Source of the DNA: Phoronis australis
Taxonomy: Eukaryota > Phoronida > Phoronidae
Length of the DNA: 64,000 bases
Assembly: GCA_002633005.1 (NCBI GenBank)
Contig: NMRA01000076.1
Coordinates: 1,016,033-1,080,032 of the forward strand
Direction: 5' to 3'
Shown here: positions 38,201-48,199 of the stretch, piece by piece
Layout: each line of letters begins with the position of its first letter
Position numbering within the stretch: the stretch's first letter is position 1
The notes under the pieces: generated by a model
What the model was told of the DNA's origin: nothing
The model's database searches: none
What the model saw: only the letters and a program-made list of their open reading frames with translations
Program-made: the position numbers and the translations under genes

Positions 38201-39203
38201 GCTACTTTGAAGAACAGAACCACGTTGCTTACTAGGAATCTCCAAATCAACATGCTGAGTAAAAACTCACCGAGTTTAGGACAATTTGGAACACTGAAAT
38301 TCAAACCGAAATTGAATTTGCTTGATTCTAAAGATTGGGACTTGGGCAATTTCTCAAATATCACACACTGCTTTTTGTATCAACAGAGCCTGGAAATGGA
38401 CTTGGCAGCAGACAATATAACAGCTGCTGACTCAACATCTCCATGTGTCCCATAATGTTTAACATTGATGTGACTGATAGTTTGTCACCGAGCCTAATTC
38501 GTGAATTTGGGCCAGCCAATATTGCCTGTTTCTGAAACTTGGTATAAGCTCCAGCCTTGTGCAAACTAATTAATTTTTCACTTTACTAAGCAGGAGAATT
38601 TTTAGCATAATTTTTAATTGTCCCAAACTGGAGAATTGTTTCCATTTTCCCAGCTACAAAAATGCCGAAATAGTAGTCATGTTTTAAAAGCAGACAGTAT
38701 TACCGTGTCAGATTCAGTGAATGAGCTGTGACTTCATGTACAAACCACCTTCTGCCCAAACACAATGGCGCGGTTATCCACAAAGGCCACTGAAGCATGT
38801 GCGGGGAAACTGTTACAAAGTCAAATATATTGTAACACTAAATACACAATGAACTCTTCCATTCTCTTCGTCATCACAATCTAAAGTTTGCAGGTTCAAA
38901 TTTGAGTGTGTTTGTGCGGTACCGATCCAGATGAGAAAAAATTCCCAATACACGCACTTCACTCAGGTGCACAAAATCTTCCCAATGTCCATCAGCAAAA
39001 ATCCAGTAAATCTGCATCCCTATTGGTGATTTTCAGGTAACCATAGTAACCAAACAACAGCATCTGATCACACACTCAAAAAAATGCTCCTATGTACCAT
39101 GACCTACCCTAGAATACATGTGTTCTGGCATTTTAGGTGGTGGTTTTTCCTTGACACTGTCCTTAGCAGCAGCAGCAGAAGCTGCCGCCTTTTCGTCCTC
39201 CAT
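14019..39203 (-). CDS. EIF4ENIF1: Eukaryotic translation initiation factor 4E transporter (4E-T), 22 coding exons
   Basis: Coding exons in order: 39203-39108, 36201-36128, 35565-35411, 33701-33557, 32995-32830, 31465-31276, 30727-30564, 29730-29595, 29046-28906, 28524-28348, 27530-27325, 26909-26832, 22358-22145, 20674-20571, 20028-19898, 19601-19550, 19187-19082, 17842-17663, 17164-16917, 15593-15284, 14981-14787, 14281-14019. All have AG/GT borders and every phase joins: 3531 nt, 1176 residues (human about 985). 4E-T shuttles eIF4E, represses and stabilises deadenylated mRNA and nucleates P-bodies (family knowledge). Visible motifs are YSREELM (30-36, eIF4E binding), SPQRRSFGTGCHV, ETIELHGFD (IEL 249-251) and FDFNDF (FDF 315-317) for DDX6, DMAAFNKLVGMMKA, VTKSPSPVH, FTPTSVIRKM and C-terminal LAKWFGDGV. 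The Q/P-rich second half explains the extra length. A phase-0 exon could be hidden in the gap at 23554-24386. Confidence 0.93.
15284..15593 (-). CDS. EIF4ENIF1: 4E-T exon 20, polyglutamine exon
   Basis: Begins AAEMSKAIEQQRLQQLA and then runs 15 Gln in a row (residues 939-953, bases 15498-15542) encoded by mixed CAG and CAA. A second short run IQQQQQR follows. The codon mixture should make it less unstable than a pure CAG run. The vertebrate protein lacks such a long tract; Q-rich regions are typical of P-body proteins. Confidence 0.9.
16143..16190. repeat. Four 12-bp tandem units GTAAGCATACAG in a 4E-T intron
   Basis: The units lie at 16143-16154, 16155-16166 (one change), 16167-16178 and 16179-16190. 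Their joints read CAGGTAAG, a perfect 5' splice consensus, but on the plus strand, antisense to 4E-T. Confidence 0.85.
20571..20885 (-). repeat. EIF4ENIF1: 4E-T exon 14 with two decayed tandem copies in the preceding intron
   Basis: The functional exon (20674-20571) follows TTACAG and reads (M)FGTQPPVHVAAPSPIHPVH. About 100 and 200 bp upstream on the minus strand, the same acceptor plus exon start recur. Copy 2 (about 20770-20694) keeps TGTTTGGTACC but has TTACAA in place of TTACAG, so its acceptor is lost. Copy 3 (about 20885-20795) keeps ATTACAG and TGTTTGGTACCCAGCCA but carries a 2-nt length change that shifts the frame. They look like remnants of a local exon duplication. Confidence 0.75.
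21199..21437. repeat. GA-rich (purine-biased) microsatellite tract
   Basis: About 240 bp dominated by GAGAGG, GGGAGA and GACGGAGA variants on the plus strand, in the intron between 4E-T exons 13 and 14. Strong purine/pyrimidine strand asymmetry is present. The long open frames through it are composition artefacts. Confidence 0.9.
23511..23553 (+). CDS. THAP-domain transposase, N-terminal fragment before assembly gap
   Basis: MPHCCCVPGCSNYR shows the M-P-x-x-C-x-x-x-x-C opening of THAP DNA-binding fingers. The remaining ligands and catalytic domain would lie in the gap at 23554-24386. The stated gap length (833 N) leaves room for about 280 residues, short for a complete transposase, so either the gap size is wrong or the copy is internally deleted. 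Confidence 0.65.
23554..24386. other. Assembly gap (833 N)
   Basis: Run of N within the Kolobok-like element. The long reading frames across it are artefacts of N. The inverted repeats around it are a likely cause of the failed assembly. Single Ns occur at 7175 and 51703. Confidence 0.99.
29382..29477. repeat. Imperfect inverted repeat in a 4E-T intron
   Basis: Left arm 29382-29411 (TGAAAATACTCC...GGTGACCAAACT) pairs with right arm 29448-29477 (AGTTTGGTCAC...GGAGAATTTTCA) around a 36-base loop. It could fold in the 4E-T pre-mRNA or be a small MITE remnant. Confidence 0.6.
31276..31465 (-). CDS. EIF4ENIF1: 4E-T exon 6, IEL motif (DDX6 contact)
   Basis: The exon encodes EEEPEWFTHGPISISETIEL followed by HGFDG, closely matching the human EEEPEWFSAGPTSQSETIEL block followed by TGFDD. 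The IEL segment (249-251) and the FDF in the next exon (30727-30564, PFDFNDFLQKMDIPGLP) are the paired DDX6-binding elements of the Cup-homology region. Both are intact, so DDX6 recruitment is probably conserved. Confidence 0.93.
32305..32835. repeat. 48-bp minisatellite ending at the donor of 4E-T exon 5
   Basis: Eleven copies of a 48-bp unit containing TTAGTTCTGACATCC start every 48 bp from 32309 to 32789. Two unit types alternate in the middle (CCATCAATCAACAAGGC and CCCTCAATCAAAAAGCC), so the real period there is 96 bp. Because 48 is divisible by three, open frames run through it by chance. On the minus strand the last unit carries the 5' splice site of exon 5 (AGG|GTGAGTGGGTGTGG at 32830/32829), so the array begins at the exon border. 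Confidence 0.9.
36128..39203 (-). CDS. EIF4ENIF1: 4E-T exons 1-2 with the eIF4E-binding motif and intron 1
   Basis: Exon 1 (39203-39108) starts three bases after a 3' splice site (GATTTCAG|ACAATGG), so an untranslated exon lies upstream. It encodes an Ala-rich N-terminus and ends MYSR; exon 2 (36201-36128) opens EELMNLRDS. The canonical YX4L-phi helix YSREELM is therefore split by intron 1 between R and E. Exon 2 continues KQRPALLLEDYN, matching the human KQRP block. Intron 1 (2.9 kb) holds no recognised gene but carries a CAG/CAA-type triplet tract at 37346-37446. Confidence 0.92.
37346..37446. repeat. CTG/TTG triplet repeat (CAG/CAA on the 4E-T strand)
   Basis: About 100 bp of mixed CTG and TTG on the plus strand inside 4E-T intron 1. 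The composition matches the Gln tract of exon 20 but no splice sites frame it, so it is read as an intronic triplet repeat. Confidence 0.85.
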
Positions 39204-41185
39204 TGTCTGAAATCAGAAATCAAGCCATCAGCTAGTGCATAGAATCTGGACGTTTCGGAAGGAAACAAAGAGTCGGTTCCTACCTCATACCGAAGTCAAC
39301 TCATAACCTCAACTTGCAACAGCATCAAAATGGTGCAGTGCTGAATTTGTATGTTTAGTAAACGGTTGAGCACTTACTTAAAAACAGTCAAGTCAGTTCC
39401 TATATTAGGATCTATGGGTAATAAGTAAAACAGTAAGGAGTACGCACTGACTTAAAGACTTTACGAATAGCTACGCCCGTTCTCTAGTGCTCTTCATAAC
39501 CTATTTCTACTCGTCACACCAACCTATGTCCGGTTCAAAAACCAATGCAACAAGTTTGACGAATTGATTCTTAAGCAAATTAGGACATTTTTATTTATGG
39601 TGTTCCTTGAATTCCCCATGCTCTAATTAATTGCACATGCCTCATTCCAAAGTGGTACTCGTGGCCTGAACCATTCCTTACTAGCTTTGTTTACATGAAC
39701 TTAGGACAGTGTTTGACATGGGATGTGTCACTGCATACATCGTGTTAGACTGTTATTCAAGTCTTATTCAGTATGCCCGGAAGTTGCTGCGTAACAGGAT
39801 GCTGGTACCATGAGCTCTTAACAAGTATACCAGTTCCATTTCAGCAATTTCCAGTGGATGACCCGCCAGAGTTGGTTCATCCGTGTATAGACACAGCGTT
39901 GACAGTTCACGTCACAGCCAAGGTAGCCCAAAGCTATGTGTGTGAGTGGCAAACATTCCTTGCCTTTGGATTATGGAATCAATGGACATGAGAGCAGATA
40001 GCATGAAGGTAGCTTCTGAAGTTACATGTTCTGAAGAAGGATGCCATACCATTAGTATTTCCCATCTCTGTTCCATGCATGTGAAGTCATCGCTGTGTCC
40101 AGGCCAGAAAACAGCACAGCTTCACCGCATAGATGACTCGTGGTTTCATGGTTGCTGACTCCAACCATTTCCCATCTACTACTTGTCAAACAACGGCCTT
40201 CCCCATTCCACATGAGTGAATCACTGCCACTGGTCTTCCTTCATTCCACACTTCTATGTTCTGTATCACGAATTCTAAGTTGCTAACTCACCTTCTCAAA
40301 GAACCAATACAAACCCAAACCATAAACTATGTCTTTAATTTAGTTAAATTACAGTCTGAAATTTTTCTCTTAGCTGTTCTGATATCTTAACAATTTTTTA
40401 GGTAAACTTGAAGGAAAACTTTCAGTCAATGACTCATTGACACTGAAACTTGTCCAGGTTACACAGCCTCTGGTACGGTTAAGGGCGACGCCGGCCTTGC
40501 GTTTAGGTCCTGAAGTTTCTGTTGTGTGGGAGCGAATGGGTGACAGACAATCAATGACAATGATTCGGCCTTTCAGGCGCGAAATGCGTATTTAAAAGGA
40601 ATTTTACAGGCAATTGAGTAAATTGATATACCTTTATATACCGCCTCACAAAACTTGCACAGCACTTATCACATCAATTTTCCCGAGTGCAGATGTAAAC
40701 TGCACTGCTAAGTTGTTGCTCTCCGCGCTGAGTTCAAAACACTCGACAGTCACCGATCCGAAATCCACGGACACAAGCTCGGACAAAAATGGCAATTTCG
40801 ACAAATTCTGTTCAGCCGGTGAATACTTGAACAGAAAATGTGAAACTTGATGTCAATAGAAATTTACAGGGTAGATGAATACAAAAACTAAAGTCAATAA
40901 GACGTCCAAATAAAGATATGTTGAAAAAGCACCGAAACTGTTTAGAGCACAAACAGCAGAAAATGTCGCTCTACGAAAATCCCCGGATGTAGCCAAGTTG
41001 TCTTTGACCTAATGAAGAACCAAAATTTGTTTACAAAATAATAAGTAATTGAGTCTTTTCTTTTCAGCATGTCTGACATTGTGAAACTTTGTGATATTTA
41101 TAAGTATTATTGCGTTGAATTTAGTTCATTAGAGCTAATAATGCAATGACCACGTTTGGCGTTGGGAAGAACTTTTCGACAAAAG
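39204..41185. other. Region upstream of the 4E-T start
   Basis: The 4E-T 5' UTR exon and promoter should lie here or beyond. A strong minus-strand donor GAGAAG|GTGAGTTAGC at 40292/40291 could close an untranslated exon, and a small GC-rich stretch (GGCGACGCCGGCC) lies near 40485. Both are candidates only. A THAP-like open frame on the plus strand occupies 39773-39988. Confidence 0.35.
39773..40160 (+). pseudogene. Degenerate THAP-domain remnant
   Basis: The frame opens MPGSCCVTGCWYH, then IPVPFQQFPVDDPPEL, which resembles the start of a THAP finger (MPxxCxxxxC ... FxxFPxDP). The later Cys/His ligands cannot be followed, and the frame stops after 72 residues. A second overlapping frame to 40158 contains CSEEGCH. 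It resembles, but is not the same as, the THAP start in the Kolobok-like element at 23511. It may be a decayed transposase or host THAP exon. Confidence 0.4.
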
Positions 41186-41224
41186 ATGGCAACACTTGTG
41201 CGGCGTCTCTCACTGATCAGTCGG

Positions 41225-43340
41225 GTATCGTGATCGACTAGACGCTGCTTCCGATGCAGATGATCTAGCGTCAGGCACCCAAAAAATTTCAGGCGTCAGG
41301 GTTAAACCGTGGCAACCGAAGTACGCTTGGGGCGGGGACAGTAGAGAAAAGACAGATTGAGAACCCTGTCCAGGACTTTGATGTTGGGGTCTCCGATTTC
41401 GCAGCACAATGCACTTGGAAACGTGCACGTAATGATTCATGCATATATTTCGAAAAATCAACAAAATTTGTCAGTCAAGCGAAGCTTTTGCGGAACGTAT
41501 TAACTTACTGGATTCAGTTTTAAATTCAATAAGTCAATTTTGCGACTGCAAAACCATATTTTTCCAGAGGCCCCTGTTCTGGCAAGGGATAACGGAAGCA
41601 ATTGTCACTTTTTTTCTCGAGTTGCCTATTATCTTCACTTGAGAAAAATTGATAACCCGACAGCCAATTGCTGCACATTCTTGCAATTTTTGAAAATATA
41701 GATATTTTCACATCGAGGGGTCCCACGTCTGATTATGGTATTCAACTGGCCAAAGTTTTTATCATAATGACAAATTCTTAAGGGTACGCTCACGGACTGA
41801 GAGAGGACCCAATATTGGAATCGATTACGTCTATTTCCTGGGGTTTTTTTTTTGAAATCGTGCAACCAACTTTCATGTTGAAGAAGGTCACTTTCTGCAC
41901 CGTCGTCTGACGACACGACGGTGGAATGAACTGTCACTTTTTTCCAAGCTTAATGATGTTTAGTTTTTCATAATTAAGGTGTCCCATTTCAGACGGGGCC
42001 CTCTCTCGGTGGAGCAGTTCTGACATGTAAATCCGACCGTGACTGCCAAGTATTCTAGAGGGAAGTTGTGATTCGAAATTCATCAAAAAACACAAAACAT
42101 TCGGACACAGCATAGCAATATCAAGACAATTAATCGACCCAAACAACCAAAAAAATGTGAAAAAATACAATAAGATTGACCGCCATCGAAAGGGAGTCGG
42201 GAATTTTAAAGAACGTGAAGACCGCTGTTTGTTAACTACACAAAAATATTTCCGATGGTTAGTTATAAAATAATGTTACTGTTTCCCATATTATCACAAG
42301 AATAGTATCTCTTTTGATGATGATTACTGTCAGTGAGTTGTTCTTAAGGAATTCCCACATTTGGAAAACACTGCCTGTCGAGGTTGGGGTGACCGTGTAC
42401 ATGTCAAACGAGTGTACCCAAGTACTCGCAATAATAAACAAATTAAACAAATATTTCAGCGTTTTTTTAGGCCAAGTTAAACTCGTGAACCGTTATAGCT
42501 ACCTTGGAAAGAGCAAAAAGTCACCTTACTATCAATCCCCAATCTCCCATTTTGATCGTTACAGGCCAAAAATCTGTGAGCATGCCTGTTGAAATTGCTT
42601 ATAACATTCCGTTTTGATCAACAGATTCGTTGGTTTCTGATTTACTTGTTTATGTATCTACCAAAACCGACAGGTTAATAGGTGATGTTTGGCAATTAGA
42701 AGCTAATCTTTTAAGAAATGATGACGATTCAGGGAATTAAGTTGAAGCCTGGATATGGAAAAAACTATAATCTGATCCCCAAATAGTAAAGTGCACTTGA
42801 ACGCTTCTTGCCTATCTAAATAAATTCTCAAAAACATTGGTGAAAGTTGGACACTTCCCAAAAAATTACAATTTAAATGACAATAAATGCATTGGTTTTG
42901 ACTTCGGTACAAGATTTGTTGTTTAAAGTCACTAACAGGGGATCAAAAAGGAATTAAGTCATTAAATCAAGGTAAGCGTATTGCTCATGGGTTTGATTGT
43001 TGGTTTCGGATTTAAATGTTTATGTATCTACGAAAGTGGACTGATGATTTTTTGAAAATAAAAAGCTAATCTTATAAGAAATGACAATACTTCAATGAAC
43101 TTATACGCCGAATCCTGCATTTTTAATGGACTTTTTTCTCGTTTTTCTCGGTCTTTTGTTCTCTGGAGCGGCTCTTTTTGCCCACTTTGCCACCGAAACC
43201 CCCCCCCCCCCCCATCCTAGGTGCGCGCATGCACGGAGCACGTCATGACAGCTACACCCAAGTTAAAATTACGGTATAACCTTGCAGCAGGCAGGCTTAG
43301 AATCTCAGTTACCCACGGAAACTGAATTTCAACTCCAGGT
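41225..43340. other. No gene recognised; diverged direct repeat near the right end
   Basis: No supported coding exon. Two similar blocks about 370 bp apart (about 42625-42730 and 42995-43090) share TGTTTATGTATCTAC and AGCTAATCTTNTAAGAAATGA. A poly-C run lies at 43200-43214. Confidence 0.5.
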
Positions 43341-43377
43341 GTGTGTACATTTTTGGGACACCCATACGAAAATAGTG

Positions 43378-43810
43378 GATCATATAGGATTTCTATAGGA
43401 TCAAGATTTCCTATAGGAATTCCTATAGGATCATATAGGATTTCTATAGGATCAAGATTTCCAATAGGAATTCCTATAGGAATATCGATTTCCTATAAGA
43501 TTCGTATACGATCAAGATATCCTATAGGAATTTCTATAGAAAAACTCCTATAGGAAAATTTTCACAAATCTGATTTCTAAAAATTTTAACAAACAAATAG
43601 CCTAAGAATATATAGTAAAATATCGGTTTGTTTTTATCTAATTTCAGCGCCAATAGGAGATCCTGAGACTTTTCCTATAGGATTTCCCATTGGATCCTAT
43701 AGGAATCCTATAGGATGCTTTAATAATCCTATAGGATATTGGGCCAAAATCCAATTGGATTCCTATAGGATTTCGTATAGGAATCCAATAGGAAATCCTA
43801 TTGGAATTTT
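43378..43810. repeat. Array of CCTATAGGA palindromes
   Basis: Two dense clusters (about 43378-43555 and 43672-43803) consist largely of TCCTATAGGA, TTTCTATAGGATC and TTCCTATAGGAATTCC variants, with some CCAATTGGA and CCAATAGG changes. Nearly every unit is itself a palindrome. The middle 43556-43670 is ordinary AT-rich DNA. Short open frames rich in Gly, Ile and Ser come from the repeat. Confidence 0.85.
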
Positions 43811-44753
43811 TGGTAAGGGACACTCTGTTTCATCTTCCCCAGCAACCAGAAACTGGACTACCGGCTGGGTTTCACCTAGGGATTCTGAAACGGCCACAAA
43901 CACAATCATACCAGCCACTTCGGGACCTCACTTTTCCAAAAATTACTTCAAATAAAATGAAGTTGTCCCGAAACTGGATCATAATATACCTTGACCTTCG
44001 ACGCAGCTATAGTTACTTCAGGCAGCTCCCAGCTACCCGTCAGTGCGCTCAGGGCCTAGACCCATTCTTACTCTCCGTGAATCTTTGTTGGTTCATGGTT
44101 AGGCCTACTCAAATCCTGATGGCTGCATCATTCCCCTGTATTACCCCCACCTATGGCAGACGTGGGGGGTTCGGTACAAATATGGTGACATCCATGAAAC
44201 GGGAGAGGGGGGTGACGATAGCAAGGGGATAGGTTGGCGAAGTCAAATTGGTTTGTCCCCCCCCCCCACAATAATTTTTTCCTTCCTACGTGCCTGAGCG
44301 TCAATGTAATAACGACACCAATACAACCAACCAGTGTTCAGTCTATAAATCTGTTAAGCAAAGTTCAGTTTTTGAGAAGTATTTATTCATTTGTCAACGA
44401 AGTTTGCTGACAGCATCATGAATTGTAAACTGAAAATTTCGTCAATGGGGCGCCCTCCGGGCTTCCGGTCTGCAGCCGAAGACTCCACTGTCTCAGATAC
44501 GTTATCCTGTAATTTGTATCTTATGTTTTTCAGACGGTAGTGCTGGCCAATACTATTATCTAGTTGTATGTTATTTCTTCAATAGCCACAGAGTATTACT
44601 GTTGCGGTCTCCATAAGGTGACGCCAACACACGGGCTTTGGACCCATCCCGCGGTCCAACCGTACCCGGGGCCTCATTTGGCTGATAAGATCACATGTAT
44701 TCGACTCACTAAACGCTTTGTTTACCACATTACCAAGGTACTTAAACCTGAAC

Positions 44754-44966
44754 CAGTGGCAGATCTACGTTTTCAGTAAGGGGGGTTTAGGATTCGAGCG
44801 AATCCGAGGCGCGTAGCGCAGAGCGGAAGGAAGGTCGGGAGGGGGTTTCCCTCCCCCCGTGTAAGATTTTTTGTGGCTTTTAGTAGCTGATTTCGTTTTT
44901 CTGGCGAAATTTTTTTCAATTTTTATTTTTGATCCTGTACCGAGGAGGGTTCAAACCCCGCCTCTG
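44754..44966. mobile_element. MITE-like element with GTGGCGGAT-type ends, copy A
   Basis: The left end reads CAGTGGCAGATCTACG followed by a G-run. The right end reads AACCCCGCCTCTG, roughly the inverted left end. Related copies lie at 45593-45765 and (left end only) 58235 and 46225. No coding content. The superfamily is uncertain. Confidence 0.5.
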
Positions 44967-45592
44967 TGAACTTAGAAGCAGCACTGCATTCTAGAATACA
45001 AAACTACCACTTGATGAATATTAATAGTGGCCCACGACCTTTGTCAGGGCACTGTGCATATCACCGGGGACTGAGTCGGACGGAGCGACTTCATGAGGTC
45101 AATTTAGAAATGGGATTACACGCCAGAGCTGAATACAATACTTTCTACAAGTAAAGAGAGGAATTGATTACTCTTCTCATCAAATTAGCTCAGTACCTTA
45201 TGTTATATCCATATCTGATTAATGATTTTAGTTCGCCAGGTAAACCGTTTTCGGTCCCCGGTCTACTTGAAGACTACTGTCTGTGGCGACCAGCAGGTCT
45301 CCCAAAAATGAAGAAAATGGAGTGGGTCAGGTTTGATGGCAATACTGTGGAGTAAATGCGGCAGGGGAAGTTGCGATTTTTTGCTTGAGTAAATGAAGTC
45401 CAGAAATGGGACCTCTGCTCTTATAGTTATGGCCCGGCGAACGTCCCGGCCGCCGGGCTTACCCCGAGCCCGTTCAAAGAACCATATCCTTGCTCAATAG
45501 GGAATCTTTTGGCACTAAGGTTACGAATAGGTATACCTCAGACCAGGTGGAATTAATTGACAAAAATCTGGTAATTTAATGATACGCAGTAC

Positions 45593-45765
45593 GTGGCGGA
45601 TTTAGAGGGGGCAAAAGGTTCATGCCCCCCCGGCCTAAAACTCCCGCATGTCACAGTTTACATGCCGGGTCACCAATTATGAATGCCTTCTGATGGGCAA
45701 AATCCTGGCTAATACTCTGCACTGCATCCCCCCCTCCCCAGCTAAAAATCCTGGATCCGCCTCTG
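45593..45765. mobile_element. MITE-like element with GTGGCGGAT-type ends, copy B
   Basis: The left end GTGGCGGATTTAGAGGGGG and the right end TCCTGGATCCGCCTCTG form imperfect terminal inverted repeats around about 140 bp with G-run and C-run blocks. It is the clearest complete copy of this family in the window. Confidence 0.55.
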
Positions 45766-46754
45766 TAACTTCGGACCAGTGGGAGCGCAATGAGAACTTG
45801 GATTCTTTTGTATCCACTCTTGCACCGGCCCGGGGCGGTCGTGGCCCTCGTGATCTACTGAGGTCTAGAAAAGATCAAATGAATCGCACTGCTTTGGCAT
45901 CTCAGCTTTTCATTCTTGAGTGCGCGTATAGCAAGACAAAAAACCTTGTTGAGTTTCTTCCTCTTTGAGAAACCCATCGCGGAGTGTGTTTCTCTAAGCT
46001 TTTTTTCAAGTGTCGTGAGACAATGTGCAAACACGGGCTTTTACTGATCCAGACCACTGACAGATAACGTCAAAATCATCAGCCACCAGGTCCTTGCCCA
46101 TATGCTTTTCCTTTATTCCCGAAGGGGGTCGTTATTTATATCAAGAGAAAATACAAATAAAATCTAGTAGTAAGGTTTACTCCTAAACGCCCAGAGACGG
46201 TGTTTACGGATTTGACATCTAGGTCAGTGGCGGATTTGCACCTCGGCCGAGATCGGAAAATCATCGATTATTACCGTCTATTTCTGTGATCTAAGTTCCT
46301 GTGTGTCAGTTCAGGAACGATTCCTGAATGCCAGCCATATTGTCCTTGAAAACGTATTGACGTCACCGTGAGCGTAAATGCGTTGTTTCTTTGTTTGGTT
46401 GTTTTTGATTCCCATTTTGGTTCTTTTTATGTAAACTTGATTATTTATTGTCCTAATTTTACCTGTTCTTTGCATATGACGAATGGTATCAAATGCATAA
46501 TCATGTGTTTGAAGTACCGTCGCAAAGTCTCCGGCGTAGCCAACGATCGGCTACTGACCTGACTCATTCCGAGGGTACCTCAAATTAACAACTGTAACCG
46601 TTTATGTAATAAATTAGAGGAAAAAAGTTTCTTGATCAAGAAATGTCTTATCTTTATCGCCATATCTTGAAATTGATGCAAAGTACCACCCTGAAGTGGG
46701 CAATTGCCGTGTCACGGTGACTACCCGGACGTGTGAGCGCAGCCGAGTGCGTAA

Positions 46755-46895
46755 TTGACCTTTCCCAAGCTCCGCCCCTTGTGTAATGTCGACTAAAAAC
46801 AATAAGTTTTACCCGGCAACGTGTTGTTTGTCGGGTTACTGGCGGCTTGGAAACGAAGGTTTATCAAGAATGATGAGTTCTAAATGTTCTGTTGG
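46755..46895. repeat. Dispersed repeat, inverse partner of 6395-6530
   Basis: High-similarity reverse complement of the repeat in the TIMM10 intron, with blocks CCGGCAACGTGTTGTTTGT and CTTGGAAACGAAGG. No coding content recognised. Confidence 0.6.
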
Positions 46896-47287
46896 GGCAG
46901 CTCTTGATCCTGCTCCTCTATTATCTAGTTATGGAGGTGAAAATGCATTGATTTCTGTCTCATATATAAGTCCCTTGATTGTGGCATCGAGGCTACAATT
47001 ACCAAATCCCATTTTTTGATACAGAAGGAGTTAAACACTTTCTTGAATTAAATAAATCAAGTCTAACTGTGTTAAGTATTAGCATTCAATCGATGTCGCA
47101 GAATGTGTTATTGTGTTTTTGCTTCATTTAGTTTAGTCATCGTATTTCATCACTTACTGTTGTTTACTACCACTTTCTCCGCATGCAGAAGATGAGTAAC
47201 ACTTCCTATTCCTAGAACTGTTTATTTGTCAGCATATTGCATCCTTCATATGTTCATTTACTTGATTGTTTAATTCGTGTTTCTCTG

Positions 47288-47289
<2 letters not shown>

Positions 47290-47328
<39 letters not shown>

Positions 47329-47400
47329 TTTCACTTATATTTTAAGCAGTAGCTTCAGTAGCTTCAGCATTATCAGTAGCTTCAGTAGTATGAGTTGATT
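47290..47400. repeat. TA microsatellite and AGTAGCTTC short repeats
   Basis: A (TA)n run lies at about 47290-47325. Several AGTAGCTTC units follow at 47348-47392. Otherwise 45966-48190 shows no recognisable gene. Confidence 0.85.
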
Positions 47401-48199
47401 AGTATTTGTTTCCCGCATTGAGAGTTGTTCTCATCATTCGCTGACAGTCTTCAATATACTAGTCAAGACTATTCTCTTGTTTTTGCCTACGAACCACCTC
47501 GTACACAGACAAACGGCATTTTTCCGTGTACCCCACATTTTGGTGCCGTGGCCCGGATCAAATTGTTTTTATAGCGTTGCCTCGTTTTGATTTCACCGAG
47601 AGAGGGTGTAATTTAGACCCCCAAGTCGGCCTAAAATGGACGATCGCATAAATTGATTATAAAAGTTGAAAACAAAATCTTTTTCCACAATGAAGTCACC
47701 TTAATGAACTGAAAGTCGTCACTGTTTCATTTTTTGATTTGTTTTAAAACTCAAGTCAAACCCCGGCCACGCACGTGCATGTGTCATGTCAAGAAGGCAA
47801 AGAGATAGTAAAAACTTCAGTGAGGTTGCACGTGCTTTAGTCGCCTGCACTGATTCATTTGAAATAACATGGTGCTGTCATCAGATTTCATTTTATGGAT
47901 AATTTTGTTGCGAACGGAGCTGTATTCTAGCAGCTAATAATTATATCAAAACACTCGACAAGGTTCCCGCGGCCATTACTTGGTTAGTCAGTTTTCCGCG
48001 GTGTGGTGTATGGGGAAACATGGTGTCCGATATTTAGGTTCTCCGGAGGTTTGCTAGAACTTTTTTTAAAGATCAGTCAGAACATAAATGTGGCTTTCGG
48101 TGACAAGATATAGTAATAGAACAATTCCGTAAAGGTTAGTCTTTATTTCAGTAAAGAATTTACAACAACCCGTAGTTTTTTCCATTAAATATAATGCAA

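Noticed and set aside
41639-42170. Minus-strand frames of 78-100 codons
   Set aside because: No recognisable domain, splice logic or codon pattern; they lie in AT-rich unclassified DNA.
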